NCBI GenBank assembly: GCA_040901765.1 | Contig: JBBDYG010000094.1 | Coordinates: forward strand, 25,227-89,226 | Direction: 5' to 3' | DNA length: 64,000 nucleotides | From: JBBDYG01 sp040901765 | Lineage (GTDB): Bacteria > Planctomycetota > Planctomycetia > Pirellulales > Lacipirellulaceae | Shown: piece by piece, positions 35,125 to 44,557 of the stretch | How the letters are laid out: every line of letters starts with the position of its first letter | Position numbering within the stretch: position 1 is the stretch's first letter | The notes under the pieces: model-generated | What the model was told of the DNA's origin: nothing | The model's database searches: none | Seen by the model: only the letters and a program-made list of their open reading frames with translations | Position numbers and translations under genes: made by a program

Positions 35125-36699
35125 TCACTCCAACGTCCCGTCCACCAACCGCCGCACGCTGAGTGGATTGCCGGCCTGCAGTTCAGCCGGCAGGGCCGCG
35201 TCAGGGAAGTTTTGAAAGCAGACCGGACGGGCAAACCGCAGAATCGCTCTCGAACCGACCGACGTGGTGCGCGAGTCGGTCGTCGCAGGGTAGGGGCCGC
35301 CGTGAACGATCGCGTCGCCCACTTCCACCCCCGGTGGAAACTGGTTGAACACCAGCCGTCCGGCGCGAGTTTCCAAAATTGACATTAGCTCCGCTGCGTT
35401 CAGCAAGTCTTGCTCGTCGCCGTGAATTGCCACGGTAAGTTGCCCTGGCAGATTGCGTGCGACGGCTAGCAGTTCGTCCATCGTTTGGTAGCGAACCAAC
35501 AAGGTCGCCGGTCCGAATACTTCGTCCGCAAGCGTCTTGTCCGACAAGAACGCATCAACGTCTGTCTCGAACAGGACCGCGCCGGCCGTGCTTGCGCTGC
35601 CCGCAGTCGCGGCCCCGGCCAAAGTCCGCACCGCGGATTGGTTCTGGAGGCGCTCAACTCCACGGGCATAGTTTGCAGCAATTCCCGCATGGAGCATCAC
35701 TCCTGGGGCGGTTTCACGAATGAGTTGGCTCAGTTTATTGCGAAAGACTTCGTCGCCGTTGGTAAGTACGATGCCGGGCTTGGTGCAGAACTGGCCCACG
35801 CCCGTGGTGACAGCTTGATGCAGGCCAGCGGCGATCTGCTCTCCGCGCGTAGCCAATGCCCTGGGCAGCAGGAACATCGGATTGGTGCTGCCCATTTCGG
35901 CGTAGACGGGGATTGGCTCGTCGCGCGCTGCGGCCAAATTGAACAGCGCGCGTCCGCCAGCCAGGGAGCCGGTGAAGCCGACGGCTTTGATCCGCGGATG
36001 CCGCACAAGCGCGGAACCGACTTCCACGCCGGCATCGAACAGCAGCGAGAACACGCCCGCGACGATGCCTTCGGACTTCACCGCCGCGACGATCGCCTTG
36101 CCTACAAGCTCACTTGTGCCCGGATGAGCGGGGTGGGCTTTTACCACCACCGGACACCCGGCTGCGAGCGCCGATGCGGTGTCGCCCCCAGCTACCGAGT
36201 ATGCCAGCGGAAAATTGCTCGCGCCGAACACCGCCACCGGACCGAGTGGGCGGAGCATCGATCGCAAATCGGACCGCGGCTGGGGCTGGCGGTCGGGCTG
36301 CGCGGGTTCGATGCGAGCATCGACCCACGAACCCTCTTCGACGATGGATGCGTACATGCGAAGCTGCATGACCGTCCGCGCCATCTCGCTCCGAACGCGC
36401 GTCTCTGGTAAGCCGGTCTCCCGGTTCACGCGCTCGACCAGTGCCCCGCTCAGCGCTTCGATGTTGTTTGCGATGGCGCGAAGAAACGTGGCCCGCTGCT
36501 TGCCGGGCAGATTGCGATAGCTCGCAAAGGCCTCGTCGGCGGCGTCGGCCGCTTGACCGACTTGTTCCAACGTCGCCGACCGATAGACCGGCGGCACCAC
36601 CTCCCCCGTGGCGGGGTTCACCGCCGAAAACTCGTCGCTACGGCTCTCACCTGCGGAAGCTCGACCCGCGATCATCGATAAGCCGTCAAGGCCAAACAT
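35125..36699 (-). CDS. 2-ketoglutarate semialdehyde (2,5-dioxovalerate) dehydrogenase
   Basis: 524 residues from ATG 36699. NAD(P)-dependent aldehyde dehydrogenase: FGASNFPLAYSVAGGDTASALAAGCPVVVKAHPAHPGTSE (cofactor and the catalytic Asn in SNFP), GFTGSLAGGRAL, the catalytic Glu in VYAEMGSTNP and the nucleophile Cys in GVGQFCTKPG. This pattern (AHPAHPGTSE, GQFCTKPG) is typical of 2-ketoglutarate-semialdehyde dehydrogenases, which finish oxidative pentose or hexarate breakdown. Same strand as, and upstream of, the mannonate dehydratase-like gene, separated by a palindromic repeat. Confidence 0.88.
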   Translation of the reverse strand: MFGLDGLSMIAGRASAGESRSDEFSAVNPATGEVVPPVYRSATLEQVGQAADAADEAFASYRNLPGKQRATFLRAIANNIEALSGALVERVNRETGLPETRVRSEMARTVMQLRMYASIVEEGSWVDARIEPAQPDRQPQPRSDLRSMLRPLGPVAVFGASNFPLAYSVAGGDTASALAAGCPVVVKAHPAHPGTSELVGKAIVAAVKSEGIVAGVFSLLFDAGVEVGSALVRHPRIKAVGFTGSLAGGRALFNLAAARDEPIPVYAEMGSTNPMFLLPRALATRGEQIAAGLHQAVTTGVGQFCTKPGIVLTNGDEVFRNKLSQLIRETAPGVMLHAGIAANYARGVERLQNQSAVRTLAGAATAGSASTAGAVLFETDVDAFLSDKTLADEVFGPATLLVRYQTMDELLAVARNLPGQLTVAIHGDEQDLLNAAELMSILETRAGRLVFNQFPPGVEVGDAIVHGGPYPATTDSRTTSVGSRAILRFARPVCFQNFPDAALPAELQAGNPLSVRRLVDGTLE

Positions 36700-36760
36700 C
36701 AAATTCGTTTCCGTTACGCGGGCTCTCGCGGCAATTTAATACTACAGCGCTATGTCGTTT

Positions 36761-36900
36761 TTCACCACCGAGTCACGGAGGACACGGAGAATTCGCGAAG
36801 AATTGGGCGTTTAGCCGCCGAGTTTCGGGCACAGAAATACGTCCTAGAACGACACGCAAGAACGGATTGCCCTCCGTGTGCTCCGGGACTCTGTGGTGAA
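36761..36900. repeat. Imperfect inverted repeat of CACGGAG text
   Basis: Left arm 36761-36789 (TTCACCACCGAGTCACGGAG...) and right arm 36870-36900 (CCCTCCGTGTGCTCCGGGAC...) are imperfectly complementary. The text is related to the 7948-8078 repeat. Confidence 0.65.
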
Positions 36901-36930
36901 ATCTAGCGGTGCAGTAACATCTGGCGCGAT

Positions 36931-37884
36931 CTAGTGCGCCGCCACCGCGTGCGATTCGCCTTCGCGGATGGTGGACATCGACTGATAAACGGGAAGCTCG
37001 ACGTCGTCGGCGATAAACTCGGCGTGGCCGTCGGCGAAGCAGAAGTTCGCGCCGTCGGAATGTTGGCTTCCGAACGCACCGTTCTGGCGATTGACCGTCA
37101 CGCCTGCGCCAGGTGGAGTGTTCAAGAGGTTCTCCGTGCTCCGCAGGCAATCGGCCCCGGCCAGCGCGTAACTCCAGGTGTTGGATGACTCCCACGTGTC
37201 GGCCAGCACCACTTCGCCGAGCATTAGCGTTTTGGAAAGCCCGTCCTCGACGCGGTTCGCCTTGCGCCGCGCGACGTAGAGAAATAAACCGTCGTTCGCG
37301 TACTTCGATGTCGCAGCCGGCGCGCCGGGGCCGAGCGTTCCTTGCACGAATGCGTAGCTTCCCGTCGCGGCAAGTACGGGGTGGTAGACGTCGCTGATCG
37401 CTTGCGAAGTGTCGCTCGGACAAATCAGAATCGCGACCCGCTGTTTCACCGCGGAGTATTTGTCTTTGTCGTAGTACCAATCGAGATCATCGACGTTGCG
37501 ATTCCAAAGTCCACCCGACTCGACGGAGAGTTGATCGTAGAGAACTTGCTCCTCAAGTTGCGGGAGAATGGCGACGAAGCCACTGGCGGCGGTTTTCTTG
37601 TGAACGGGCAGCCCCCGCGGACAGCCGGGGATCGCTGTGCTGTCGCCCGTGTCATCGCAACCAATGCGGCCGGGCGGGTAGCTTCCGAAGAGGCTTTCGT
37701 GATGGCTTATAGCCAGACCGACTTCCTTTTGGTTGCTGAGGCAAGCGGCGCGGCGACCGGACTCCCGGGCGGCCTGCACGGCCGGCAGCAGCAGCGCGAA
37801 CAACACGCCCAGGATGGCGATTACAATCAGTAGCTCCACCAGCGTGAAGCCGCGCCGCGAACTAGAGGTACTCGAGCGAGACAT
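36931..37884 (-). CDS. DUF1559 family prepilin-like protein
   Basis: 317 residues from ATG 37884. The N-terminal type IV prepilin signal RRGFTLVELLIVIAILG, with cleavage before FTLVE, continues as a long hydrophobic helix ending AARESGRRAACLSNQKEVGLA. The C-terminal FCFADGHAEFIADDVE matches the DUF1559 (H-x9-DG family) ending. Planctomycetota carry many of these; they are presumed to be secretion or pseudopilus components with little known function. Confidence 0.93.
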   Translation of the reverse strand: MSRSSTSSSRRGFTLVELLIVIAILGVLFALLLPAVQAARESGRRAACLSNQKEVGLAISHHESLFGSYPPGRIGCDDTGDSTAIPGCPRGLPVHKKTAASGFVAILPQLEEQVLYDQLSVESGGLWNRNVDDLDWYYDKDKYSAVKQRVAILICPSDTSQAISDVYHPVLAATGSYAFVQGTLGPGAPAATSKYANDGLFLYVARRKANRVEDGLSKTLMLGEVVLADTWESSNTWSYALAGADCLRSTENLLNTPPGAGVTVNRQNGAFGSQHSDGANFCFADGHAEFIADDVELPVYQSMSTIREGESHAVAAH

Positions 37885-38072
37885 GGTGAACTCGCAGGAC
37901 AATCTAAATAACAATTTGAACAAAAGGCCGCAAAGAATCCTATACAGGACAGCGGGCAGCTTATTTCTTCACCAATTACCTTTGCGACCTTCTGTTCAAT
38001 AATTCTTTCGGCGGACGGCCAATGTCAGCCGGCGACGCGGCTTTACATCCGGCATGATACCATATCCAGGGT

Positions 38073-38090
38073 GTCAAATAGCCATTTGAC
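38073..38090. promoter_or_regulatory. Perfect dyad GTCAAAT-agcc-ATTTGAC upstream of the ECF sigma gene
   Basis: 7-bp arms separated by 4 bases, about 75 bases before the sigma-factor start. It could be an operator or a short hairpin; there is no T-run after it. Confidence 0.4.
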
Positions 38091-38163
38091 ATTTGGGCAA
38101 GCGGATTTTTGACAGCTTATGCAATAGATCTCGCGTCCCGACACATGTTGCTGTTGGACAAGA

Positions 38164-38790
38164 ATGAATGGTCCGGCCGAAACGATCCGATTCTCCCGCG
38201 ACGGACCGTTAGCGATAACGGACTTCGACGAGTTTGCTGCGCAATATCGGCAAGCATTTCCGCGGTTGCGGCTGATAGCAGCGGCGATAATCAACGACTC
38301 GGCCCACGCCGAAGACATCGTACAGGAAGCGGCACTGATCGCCGTGTCAAAGGCGGCGCAATTTCGCGCCGGGTCGAGTTTTTCGGCCTGGCTGGCGGCG
38401 ATCGTGCGGCACTGCGCGCTGAACTACCGCCGGAAGATCCAGACTCGAAAGACATTTGCCACCGACCCGACGCACCTCGCACAGTACGAAGATCAAACAG
38501 TGGTTGCCGGCGGAGTGTGGCCGAGCGTGGGCGCCAACGGCGAAGTTTTGCCGTTTCAAGCGTCGTTTGACGATGAATTGGTCGGTGCGCTGAATGCGCT
38601 CGGCGACGATGCCCGGTGCTGCCTCTTGCTTCGCATTGTGCAGCGGCTGAGCTATGCTGAGATCTCGGACCTCTTGCAGATACCCGAAGGGACCGCGATG
38701 AGCCATGTCCACCGCGGCAAGCAGGCGTTGCGGCAGCGACTTTCGTCCCCAAACCGTACTCCGGAGCAATTCGTAAGCCCGCCGAAATGA
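38164..38790 (+). CDS. ECF-type RNA polymerase sigma factor
   Basis: 208 residues. Region 2 lies at about 34-92 (RLRLIAAAIINDSAHAEDIVQEAALIAVSKAAQFRAGSSFSAWLAAIVRHCALNYRRK) and region 4 at about 140-195 (ALNALGDDARCCLLLRIVQRLSYAEISDLLQIPEGTAMSHVHRGKQALRQRL). Its end overlaps the start of the next gene by 4 bases, and that gene looks like its anti-sigma factor. The signal sensed is unknown. Confidence 0.92.
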   Translation: MNGPAETIRFSRDGPLAITDFDEFAAQYRQAFPRLRLIAAAIINDSAHAEDIVQEAALIAVSKAAQFRAGSSFSAWLAAIVRHCALNYRRKIQTRKTFATDPTHLAQYEDQTVVAGGVWPSVGANGEVLPFQASFDDELVGALNALGDDARCCLLLRIVQRLSYAEISDLLQIPEGTAMSHVHRGKQALRQRLSSPNRTPEQFVSPPK

Positions 38791-39548
38791 GCGATCGCGA
38801 CGGACTACCCCCTGACCCACAACTCGAGGCGTACCTCGACGGGCTATTGACCGGCGCCGAGCGTTTGGCGTTCGAGGAATCGCTACGCAACGACCCCGTG
38901 CGGCGGGAACAAGTCGAATTGCAGACGCGAATCGATGCGTCGATTGCACGTCGCCATCCGACAACTGGACCCGCGCCAGAGCATTTAGCCGAACTTTCGG
39001 CGCAGTTCGATGCTGCAGGAATGGCGGGCCGTCGTCGGATGCCAGCGTGGATCTTGGGGGTCGCCGCGGCGGCTGCGATTGGCGCGGTGCTATTGGCATG
39101 GCGGCCGTTTGGGACCGGACATTCTGCACCGTTTTTTCAACCGCAGCCGGTGGCTCAACTGTACGCGGAAGCGGTTGAGAGCGGCTTTGCGCCCTATTAC
39201 GAGTGCGACGAAGCCGACCGCTTTGCGGCGGTATTCGCTCGTCGGCAGGGCCAGCCGCTGCGTCTGTTGCCGCTGCCCGAAAGCGTGGAAATGCTTGGGA
39301 TTTCCTACCCCGGCGGCCTCAGTCGCGATTCTACGGCGATGCTTTGCCGAGTGGAGGGCCAGCCCGTAATGGTGCTGGTGGATCGCGCCCAAGCTGATCA
39401 ATCCCTCGCTCAACAGAACAATGATCCCTCGCTGCACGTTTTTCGTGAGCAGCGCGATGGACTGGTGTTCTACGAGATCACGCCATTCGACGCCGCCCGC
39501 GTGATCGACCATCTGGTGATAGCGGAAAACAGTGCGCGGCGAGGGTAG
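38787..39548 (+). CDS. Putative membrane-anchored anti-sigma factor
   Basis: 253 residues. N-terminal cytoplasmic segment (about 1-82) with LEAYLDGLLTGAERLAFEESLRNDP, similar to the anti-sigma helical region; one transmembrane helix (about 86-105, PAWILGVAAAAAIGAVLLAW); then an extracytoplasmic domain of about 145 residues. No HxxxCxxC zinc motif, so it is a zinc-less type if this call is correct. Coupled by a 4-base overlap to the ECF sigma gene. Confidence 0.8.
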   Translation: MSDRDGLPPDPQLEAYLDGLLTGAERLAFEESLRNDPVRREQVELQTRIDASIARRHPTTGPAPEHLAELSAQFDAAGMAGRRRMPAWILGVAAAAAIGAVLLAWRPFGTGHSAPFFQPQPVAQLYAEAVESGFAPYYECDEADRFAAVFARRQGQPLRLLPLPESVEMLGISYPGGLSRDSTAMLCRVEGQPVMVLVDRAQADQSLAQQNNDPSLHVFREQRDGLVFYEITPFDAARVIDHLVIAENSARRG

Positions 39549-39694
39549 CCGCTCCTGTCGCCGCTCGAAAACCCGTTTGCACGAAGACGCGAGCGTGGCT
39601 TCAGTTTTTTTCTTCGCCCGTGCAATGGAATGCACCTCTAGCGACATTTGGTAGGCGGGTTGATTTCTTAATTCTGTGAAGAGGAGTTAGTCTC

Positions 39695-41278
39695 ATGGGA
39701 AAGGCTCACTGGAGTTACCGCGCGCTTTTCGCGACCTCTCTCTTCGCCCTTGTCGCCTGTCCGCCGGCGTTGGGCGACCACATCCTGCCCGCCATCATGA
39801 CGGGAGATATCGCAGTACGCCTGCAGCCCGTTGCGACCGGAATGGCGGCGCCACTGTATGGGATCAGTCCCCCGGGCGACACCAGCCGCCTGTTCGTGTT
39901 GGAGCAGAACGGGCTGGTACGGATACTCCAGAACGGCAGCCTATTGCCCGGGTCCGCACTCGACCTGCAAAGCCGAGTGCAGCCGCCGCTCAATCCAGCC
40001 AATTTTAATGACGAGCGCGGCTTGCTCGGAATGGCATTTCATCCGGGCTACAACGACCCGGCCAGCCTCGGTTTCGGCACACTCTACACGTATACCAGCG
40101 AGCCGATCCCCGATGGCACCTCCCCGACGTACGCCGCGCCCAATGGCGCTGTTCAGAACTACAAGAACTTAATCTCCGAGTGGAAGGTTTCCGCGGCGGA
40201 CGCCAACGTGATTGACCCTGCCTCGCGTCGCGAGATTATTTCGTTCGGCAAAAACGCGGGTAATCACAACGGCGGCACCATTGCGTTCGGTCCCGATGGC
40301 TACCTGTACCTCGCGACGGGTGACGGAGGGAACGCGAACGATGTCGGCGCCAGTCATATTGAACCGGGTGGCAACTCCCAGAATCTGACGACACCGCTCG
40401 GCAAAATGCTGCGAATCGACGCGCTGAATCCATCGTTGACGCCTCTCAGTTCCGATCCGATCAGCAACAACGGCCAGTATCGCATTCCGCTCGACAATCC
40501 GTTTGACGCCCCGGGCGAAGCACCCGAGATCTATGCCTATGGATTGCGCAATCCCTATCGCTTCGCCTTTGACACACTCAACGGAGAATTGATTCTGGCT
40601 GATGTCGGCCAGAACAACATCGAGGAGATCAACCGCATTGTCCTTGGCGGCAACTACGGGTGGGCGGTCAAGGAGGGAACGTTCCTCTTCAACCGCAGCG
40701 ACGGGACCATCGGTGCCAACAGTCCTGGAAATCCGGCAGGGCTGATCGACCCGATATCCGGTCCGATGGGAACCCTGCAGTACGACCACGGCGACGGCAT
40801 CTCGATCACCGGCGGCTTCGTGTACCGCGGTAGCGCGATTCCAGAGTTGTACGGCAAATACGTCTTTGGCGACTTGGCGATCAGGAATAATCCCCCGCGC
40901 GTCGATGGCCGGCTGTTTTACGCCGACCTGACGTCGGGGGAGTTGTTCGAGTTTCAGATTCCCCAGTTCGCTAGCGATCAACTGCCCAACGGACTTACGG
41001 TGCATGGATTCGGCGAGGATGCGAGCGGGGAACTGTATGCGATGGTCACTAACACTCCGGCGAACGGGACGGGGGGCATCGTGTACAAATTCGTGCCGGT
41101 GCCCGAGCCAGCCTCATGGGCTTTGGCCGCAATCGTTGTGGGGCTTGCGCTTGTGCGAGGAAGGTCAACCTTGCATCTTCGGGGAGCACGCCGCTGGCGC
41201 AACCTGCTCTGCGTGATGTCGTCTTGGTACGCCAGCGGCGCTGCTTTATCCCCCGCCCGCCCGGAGCTATCGGCGTGA
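39695..41278 (+). CDS. Secreted PQQ-type sugar dehydrogenase-like beta-propeller with PEP-CTERM
   Basis: 527 residues, preceded by GAGGAGTTAGTCTC. Signal peptide (about 1-27), then a soluble glucose/sorbosone dehydrogenase fold: PLYGISPPGDTSRLFVLEQNG, FNDERGLLGMAFHPGY, NHNGGTIAFGPDGYLYLATGDGG, GLRNPYRFAFD and ADVGQNNIEEINRI. The C-terminal VPEPASWALAAIVVGLALVRGR is a PEP-CTERM sorting signal, but the frame continues 37 residues past the basic anchor instead of ending there. A 10-bp inverted repeat lies in that tail. The stop codon overlaps the GTG of the next gene. Confidence 0.87.
   Translation: MGKAHWSYRALFATSLFALVACPPALGDHILPAIMTGDIAVRLQPVATGMAAPLYGISPPGDTSRLFVLEQNGLVRILQNGSLLPGSALDLQSRVQPPLNPANFNDERGLLGMAFHPGYNDPASLGFGTLYTYTSEPIPDGTSPTYAAPNGAVQNYKNLISEWKVSAADANVIDPASRREIISFGKNAGNHNGGTIAFGPDGYLYLATGDGGNANDVGASHIEPGGNSQNLTTPLGKMLRIDALNPSLTPLSSDPISNNGQYRIPLDNPFDAPGEAPEIYAYGLRNPYRFAFDTLNGELILADVGQNNIEEINRIVLGGNYGWAVKEGTFLFNRSDGTIGANSPGNPAGLIDPISGPMGTLQYDHGDGISITGGFVYRGSAIPELYGKYVFGDLAIRNNPPRVDGRLFYADLTSGELFEFQIPQFASDQLPNGLTVHGFGEDASGELYAMVTNTPANGTGGIVYKFVPVPEPASWALAAIVVGLALVRGRSTLHLRGARRWRNLLCVMSSWYASGAALSPARPELSA
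41190..41239. repeat. Inverted repeat in the tail of the dehydrogenase gene
   Basis: GCCGCTGGCG (41190-41199) and CGCCAGCGGC (41230-41239) are perfect complements with a 30-nt loop, 35 bases upstream of the next gene's start. It may act as an attenuator or be an inserted palindrome that changed the stop codon. Confidence 0.55.
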
Positions 41279-42150
41279 GATTCGTTGCCCTCGCAATACT
41301 TGCCGTCGTCGCGTGTGGCGGGGTGGCTGGGGCCGCCTCGCCGCACGTCGATGATTTCGCGTCCAGCGTCATGGGGTGGGGCGGCGGCTCAGTGCCTCAA
41401 TGGCAATCCAGCGGAGGGCCGATGGGCGACGGATATTTGCGAGTGCAAACGAGCGAGTCGAATTTGGCGACTCATGTGTCGACCGAGGATTGGGTTGGCG
41501 ATTACACAACGATCAACGCCGAAACTATCTCCCTCGACATGAAAAACGATGTGGGATCAGACGCCTTGCTAATGCGGCTGGTACTGTTTGGCGCGAGTAC
41601 AAGCCCCGCGTCCGCCGATCGTTGGAGTTCCAGCGTCGCGGCGACGGTGCCGGCCGACGGCATGTGGCGAAACTACAGCTTCTCGTTAGCTCAAAATGAT
41701 CTGACGCGCGTGCTAGGCTCGGACACGTATCAAAACATGATCACCAACGTCGTGCAGATAATGTTGCGGCACGACCCAGGTTCACCGTCGGCCGGCGGAA
41801 CGCCGGTCAGTGCCACGCTCGGGATCGACAATGTCCGCCTAGCGGCTGCCCCCCTTCCCGGCGATTACAATCGCGACGGGGAAGTCGATCTCGACGACTA
41901 CCACACGTGGCGTGGGATGTACGGCGCTACCGGCTCCGCCGCCGACGGGAATCTAGACGGCGTCGTCGATGCCGCGGATTACACAGTGTGGCGCGACAAG
42001 GCTTCGATCATCGGAATGGAAAGCGGTGCGTCTTCCGTCGTTCCGGAAGCGAGCGGTCCGCTAATATTGGTCGCCGGCGCGCTTGGCGCTTACTGCCTGA
42101 CAAGACGCAAATCCCTCGCTGAAAACCGGGGGGCGGACGACGCACGTTAG
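41275..42150 (+). CDS. Secreted protein with dockerin-type repeat and PEP-CTERM-like tail
   Basis: 291 residues from GTG 41275, with GGAG seven bases upstream and a 4-base GTGA overlap with the preceding stop; the signal peptide VRFVALAILAVVACGGVAGA supports this start over an upstream ATG. A carbohydrate-binding-like beta domain of about 190 residues (VDDFASSVMGWGGGSVPQW...ATLGIDNVRLA) precedes a dockerin-type repeat (GDYNRDGEVDLDDYHTWR...DAADYTVWRD) and a PEP-CTERM-like VPEASGPLILVAGALGAYCL-TRRK ending. It is likely secreted with the upstream dehydrogenase-like protein. Confidence 0.83.
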   Translation: MRFVALAILAVVACGGVAGAASPHVDDFASSVMGWGGGSVPQWQSSGGPMGDGYLRVQTSESNLATHVSTEDWVGDYTTINAETISLDMKNDVGSDALLMRLVLFGASTSPASADRWSSSVAATVPADGMWRNYSFSLAQNDLTRVLGSDTYQNMITNVVQIMLRHDPGSPSAGGTPVSATLGIDNVRLAAAPLPGDYNRDGEVDLDDYHTWRGMYGATGSAADGNLDGVVDAADYTVWRDKASIIGMESGASSVVPEASGPLILVAGALGAYCLTRRKSLAENRGADDAR

Positions 42151-43445
42151 AACAAGCCTTCGGTCTCTTTCTCTTCGGGGGCCTCCACCGGCTTGGAACC
42201 TGCCGAGGGCGCGATCTTATTGAACTCCTCGGCCATCGTTTGGATTTGATTGACTACATCAAGGTCGAGGCTGTCTTGCTTGACGGCGATGTCAATCACC
42301 GGCTTCATCGCTGCCTGCAGTGCCTGAATGACCTGTTGCTGATCGGCCGGTACGGCGGGTTCGATCGCTCTCAGCCCCGCCTGCAAGTCGGTTAGATAAC
42401 CAACCGGACGGCGACGCGGGTACACAAGTTGATCGTTTACAATCTGAAAGCTTTTGAAACTTCCGCCACTGCCACTGGCATACAGCCCGCCTCCTCCGTC
42501 GATCTGTAAATCTTCAAACTTCCTCGCGAGTTTCGCTTCGTCGGCGCCATAGTCAACCGCGAGTTGCGTCAACGACTTTACGGCTGCGGGACCATCAATG
42601 GGGTCGCCCGCCTTGTACTGCAGCTTCGGTAACATTCCAGCAATTTCGCACCGGTTCTCGACTCCCAGCGACGCATCGTCGATTAGCTTCATCAGCGCTT
42701 GGTGGTATTGGCCTTTGTCGCCGACGGTGCCCATCGCGGCCAAGCCGCCTGCCGCCTGAGCGCGAATCCAGTTCCGAACGGAATTGCTCATCTCCTGCGG
42801 AAATTTCTCGCGGCCCGCGACGGCCATAAACCCTTTGGCCATCATGTCCTGCGCTTCTTGCGGCAGACCCGCGCGGTACTTTGCGTGCCGTTCCAGGCCA
42901 ATAAGCGACCCCACGATCACGGCGGGCGATGCCGAAGGGTTCTTCAGGCCATCGGAAAGCACCATCACGAGACTTTTGTTAGCGGCGGCCAATGGCTTTG
43001 GCGCCACGCCGTATTGCTCGTCGAGCATCCCCAGAATCAGTAGGGCGTTGTACCGCACGCTCGGATGATATGCCGAATCTTGATAAATGTCCTGCATCCG
43101 CTGCAAAAGCGTCGCGTTTAGCCAGGTCTGGACCGCAGGATTGGCCGGCCACACATACTGACGGAATAATTCGTAGCGGAGTTTTCCCAGTTCACCCAGC
43201 GCGTTGGCTTCGGCCTGAGTCATCAACGGGATGTAATACTTGGTGATATAGTTTTCAAAGAGCGGCTTCTTGGACGCGTCGCTATTCGGGTCGGCCGCAT
43301 ACCGCTTAACAACGCTGCCTTGAGCCCGAAGACTTTGATCGATTTCGTCGGACTTGAACTGCCCGCGTGCGTTCGACACCAGTCCAAGTGCAACAATCAC
43401 CAGAGCCAATCTCGTCCACCAGGTGCGGAAGCGAGCGACGGCCAT
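42147..43445 (-). CDS. Exported hypothetical protein of planctomycete type
   Basis: 432 residues from ATG 43445, with signal peptide MAVARFRTWWTRLALVIVAL...ARGQ. The mature protein is mainly helical, with repeat-like segments (SVRYNALLILGMLDEQYG, ASPAVIVGSLIGLERHAKY, VRNWIRAQAAGGLAAMG) compatible with HEAT-like repeats, then a Gln/Glu-rich acidic end. No enzymatic motif. Function unknown. Convergent with the dockerin gene, overlapping by 4 bases. Confidence 0.75.
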   Translation of the reverse strand: MAVARFRTWWTRLALVIVALGLVSNARGQFKSDEIDQSLRAQGSVVKRYAADPNSDASKKPLFENYITKYYIPLMTQAEANALGELGKLRYELFRQYVWPANPAVQTWLNATLLQRMQDIYQDSAYHPSVRYNALLILGMLDEQYGVAPKPLAAANKSLVMVLSDGLKNPSASPAVIVGSLIGLERHAKYRAGLPQEAQDMMAKGFMAVAGREKFPQEMSNSVRNWIRAQAAGGLAAMGTVGDKGQYHQALMKLIDDASLGVENRCEIAGMLPKLQYKAGDPIDGPAAVKSLTQLAVDYGADEAKLARKFEDLQIDGGGGLYASGSGGSFKSFQIVNDQLVYPRRRPVGYLTDLQAGLRAIEPAVPADQQQVIQALQAAMKPVIDIAVKQDSLDLDVVNQIQTMAEEFNKIAPSAGSKPVEAPEEKETEGLF

Positions 43446-43618
43446 AACTGCATCTCCTGAATTCGCGCGGCTGATAGACACGCTGTATATAAGTTCTCGA
43501 CAAGCAACCCTGGCGGCAACTGCGCCGGAGTCGTAACCTGAGAAGCCGTAATAGGTTCGGGTCGGCTCGGCCCGTCTATTCCACGGTATCAGCCGACAGG
43601 GTCAAAATCAAGTTGCCG

Positions 43619-44557
43619 ATGCCTTTGCTGTACTACGATCCGCGGCTTTTAGGGCACGGCGCGGCCGATCATCCGGAACGGCCACGCCGATTGAGCCACC
43701 TAATCGCCCACCTGGAGCAGACCGGACTTGCCGAACAGTGCCACCGGCCCACATGGCAGCCGGCCTCGCTGGATCGGCTGGCGCGGGTCCACGACCCGGC
43801 GTATCTATCGGCAATCGCAGCACTAGCCGGTCGCGGCGGGGGACAGGCCGATCCAGACACGGTCGTTACCGCCAAATCGTTCGACGTGGCCCGACTCGCC
43901 GCTGGAGCGGCGTGCGACGCCGTCGAGCGGGTCGTCGCCGGGGATGATCGGGCGGCGCTGTGCCTCGTGCGGCCGCCCGGGCATCATGCGCTCGCCGACC
44001 GGGCAATGGGTTTCTGCCTCGTCTCCAATGTTGCCATCGCCGCTCGGCTCGCGGTCGATGAGCTCGGACTCGATCGCGTGCTGATCGTCGATTGGGACGT
44101 GCATCACGGCAACGGCACGCAGGACATTATGTACGCAGACCCGCGTATCGGATTCTTTTCCATTCACCGCTCGCCCTTCTACCCAGGCACTGGCGCGGCA
44201 GACGAAACCGGCCGCGGCGAAGGTCTTGGTATGACGCTCAATTTGCCCGTGGCATTTGGCACATCGCGCGACCAGTACCTCGCATCGTTCCGCCGCGAGT
44301 TAGAAAAGTTCGCCGACCATGTTCGGCCGCAACTCATTCTAATCAGCGCCGGCTTCGACAGCCATCGCGAAGACCCGATCGGATCGCTGGGGTTGGAGAC
44401 CGAGGATTTCCAGACGCTAACTGCGATTGTGCAGGACATCGCCGCCACGCACGCCGGTGGCCGCATCGTGAGTGTGTTGGAGGGAGGCTACCACCCACAA
44501 CGACTGGCGGAATCTGTCCAATCGCACTTGGAGGAATTGGCGAGCAGCGGGCAGTAG
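43619..44557 (+). CDS. Histone deacetylase-like (class II) amidohydrolase
   Basis: 312 residues from ATG 43619; an in-frame TTG lies six bases upstream. The Zn-dependent deacetylase core is complete: RPPGHHA (catalytic His pair), VDWDVHHGNGTQ (Zn ligands), HRSPFYPGTGAADETGRGEG and LISAGFDSHREDPIG, with GGYH near the end. Bacterial members act on acetylpolyamines or acetyl-lysine; the substrate here is unknown. Confidence 0.93.
   Translation: MPLLYYDPRLLGHGAADHPERPRRLSHLIAHLEQTGLAEQCHRPTWQPASLDRLARVHDPAYLSAIAALAGRGGGQADPDTVVTAKSFDVARLAAGAACDAVERVVAGDDRAALCLVRPPGHHALADRAMGFCLVSNVAIAARLAVDELGLDRVLIVDWDVHHGNGTQDIMYADPRIGFFSIHRSPFYPGTGAADETGRGEGLGMTLNLPVAFGTSRDQYLASFRRELEKFADHVRPQLILISAGFDSHREDPIGSLGLETEDFQTLTAIVQDIAATHAGGRIVSVLEGGYHPQRLAESVQSHLEELASSGQ

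Noticed and set aside
40169..41005. 278-codon minus-strand frame in the dehydrogenase gene
   Set aside because: Antisense to clear PQQ-dehydrogenase motifs; no similarity of its own.
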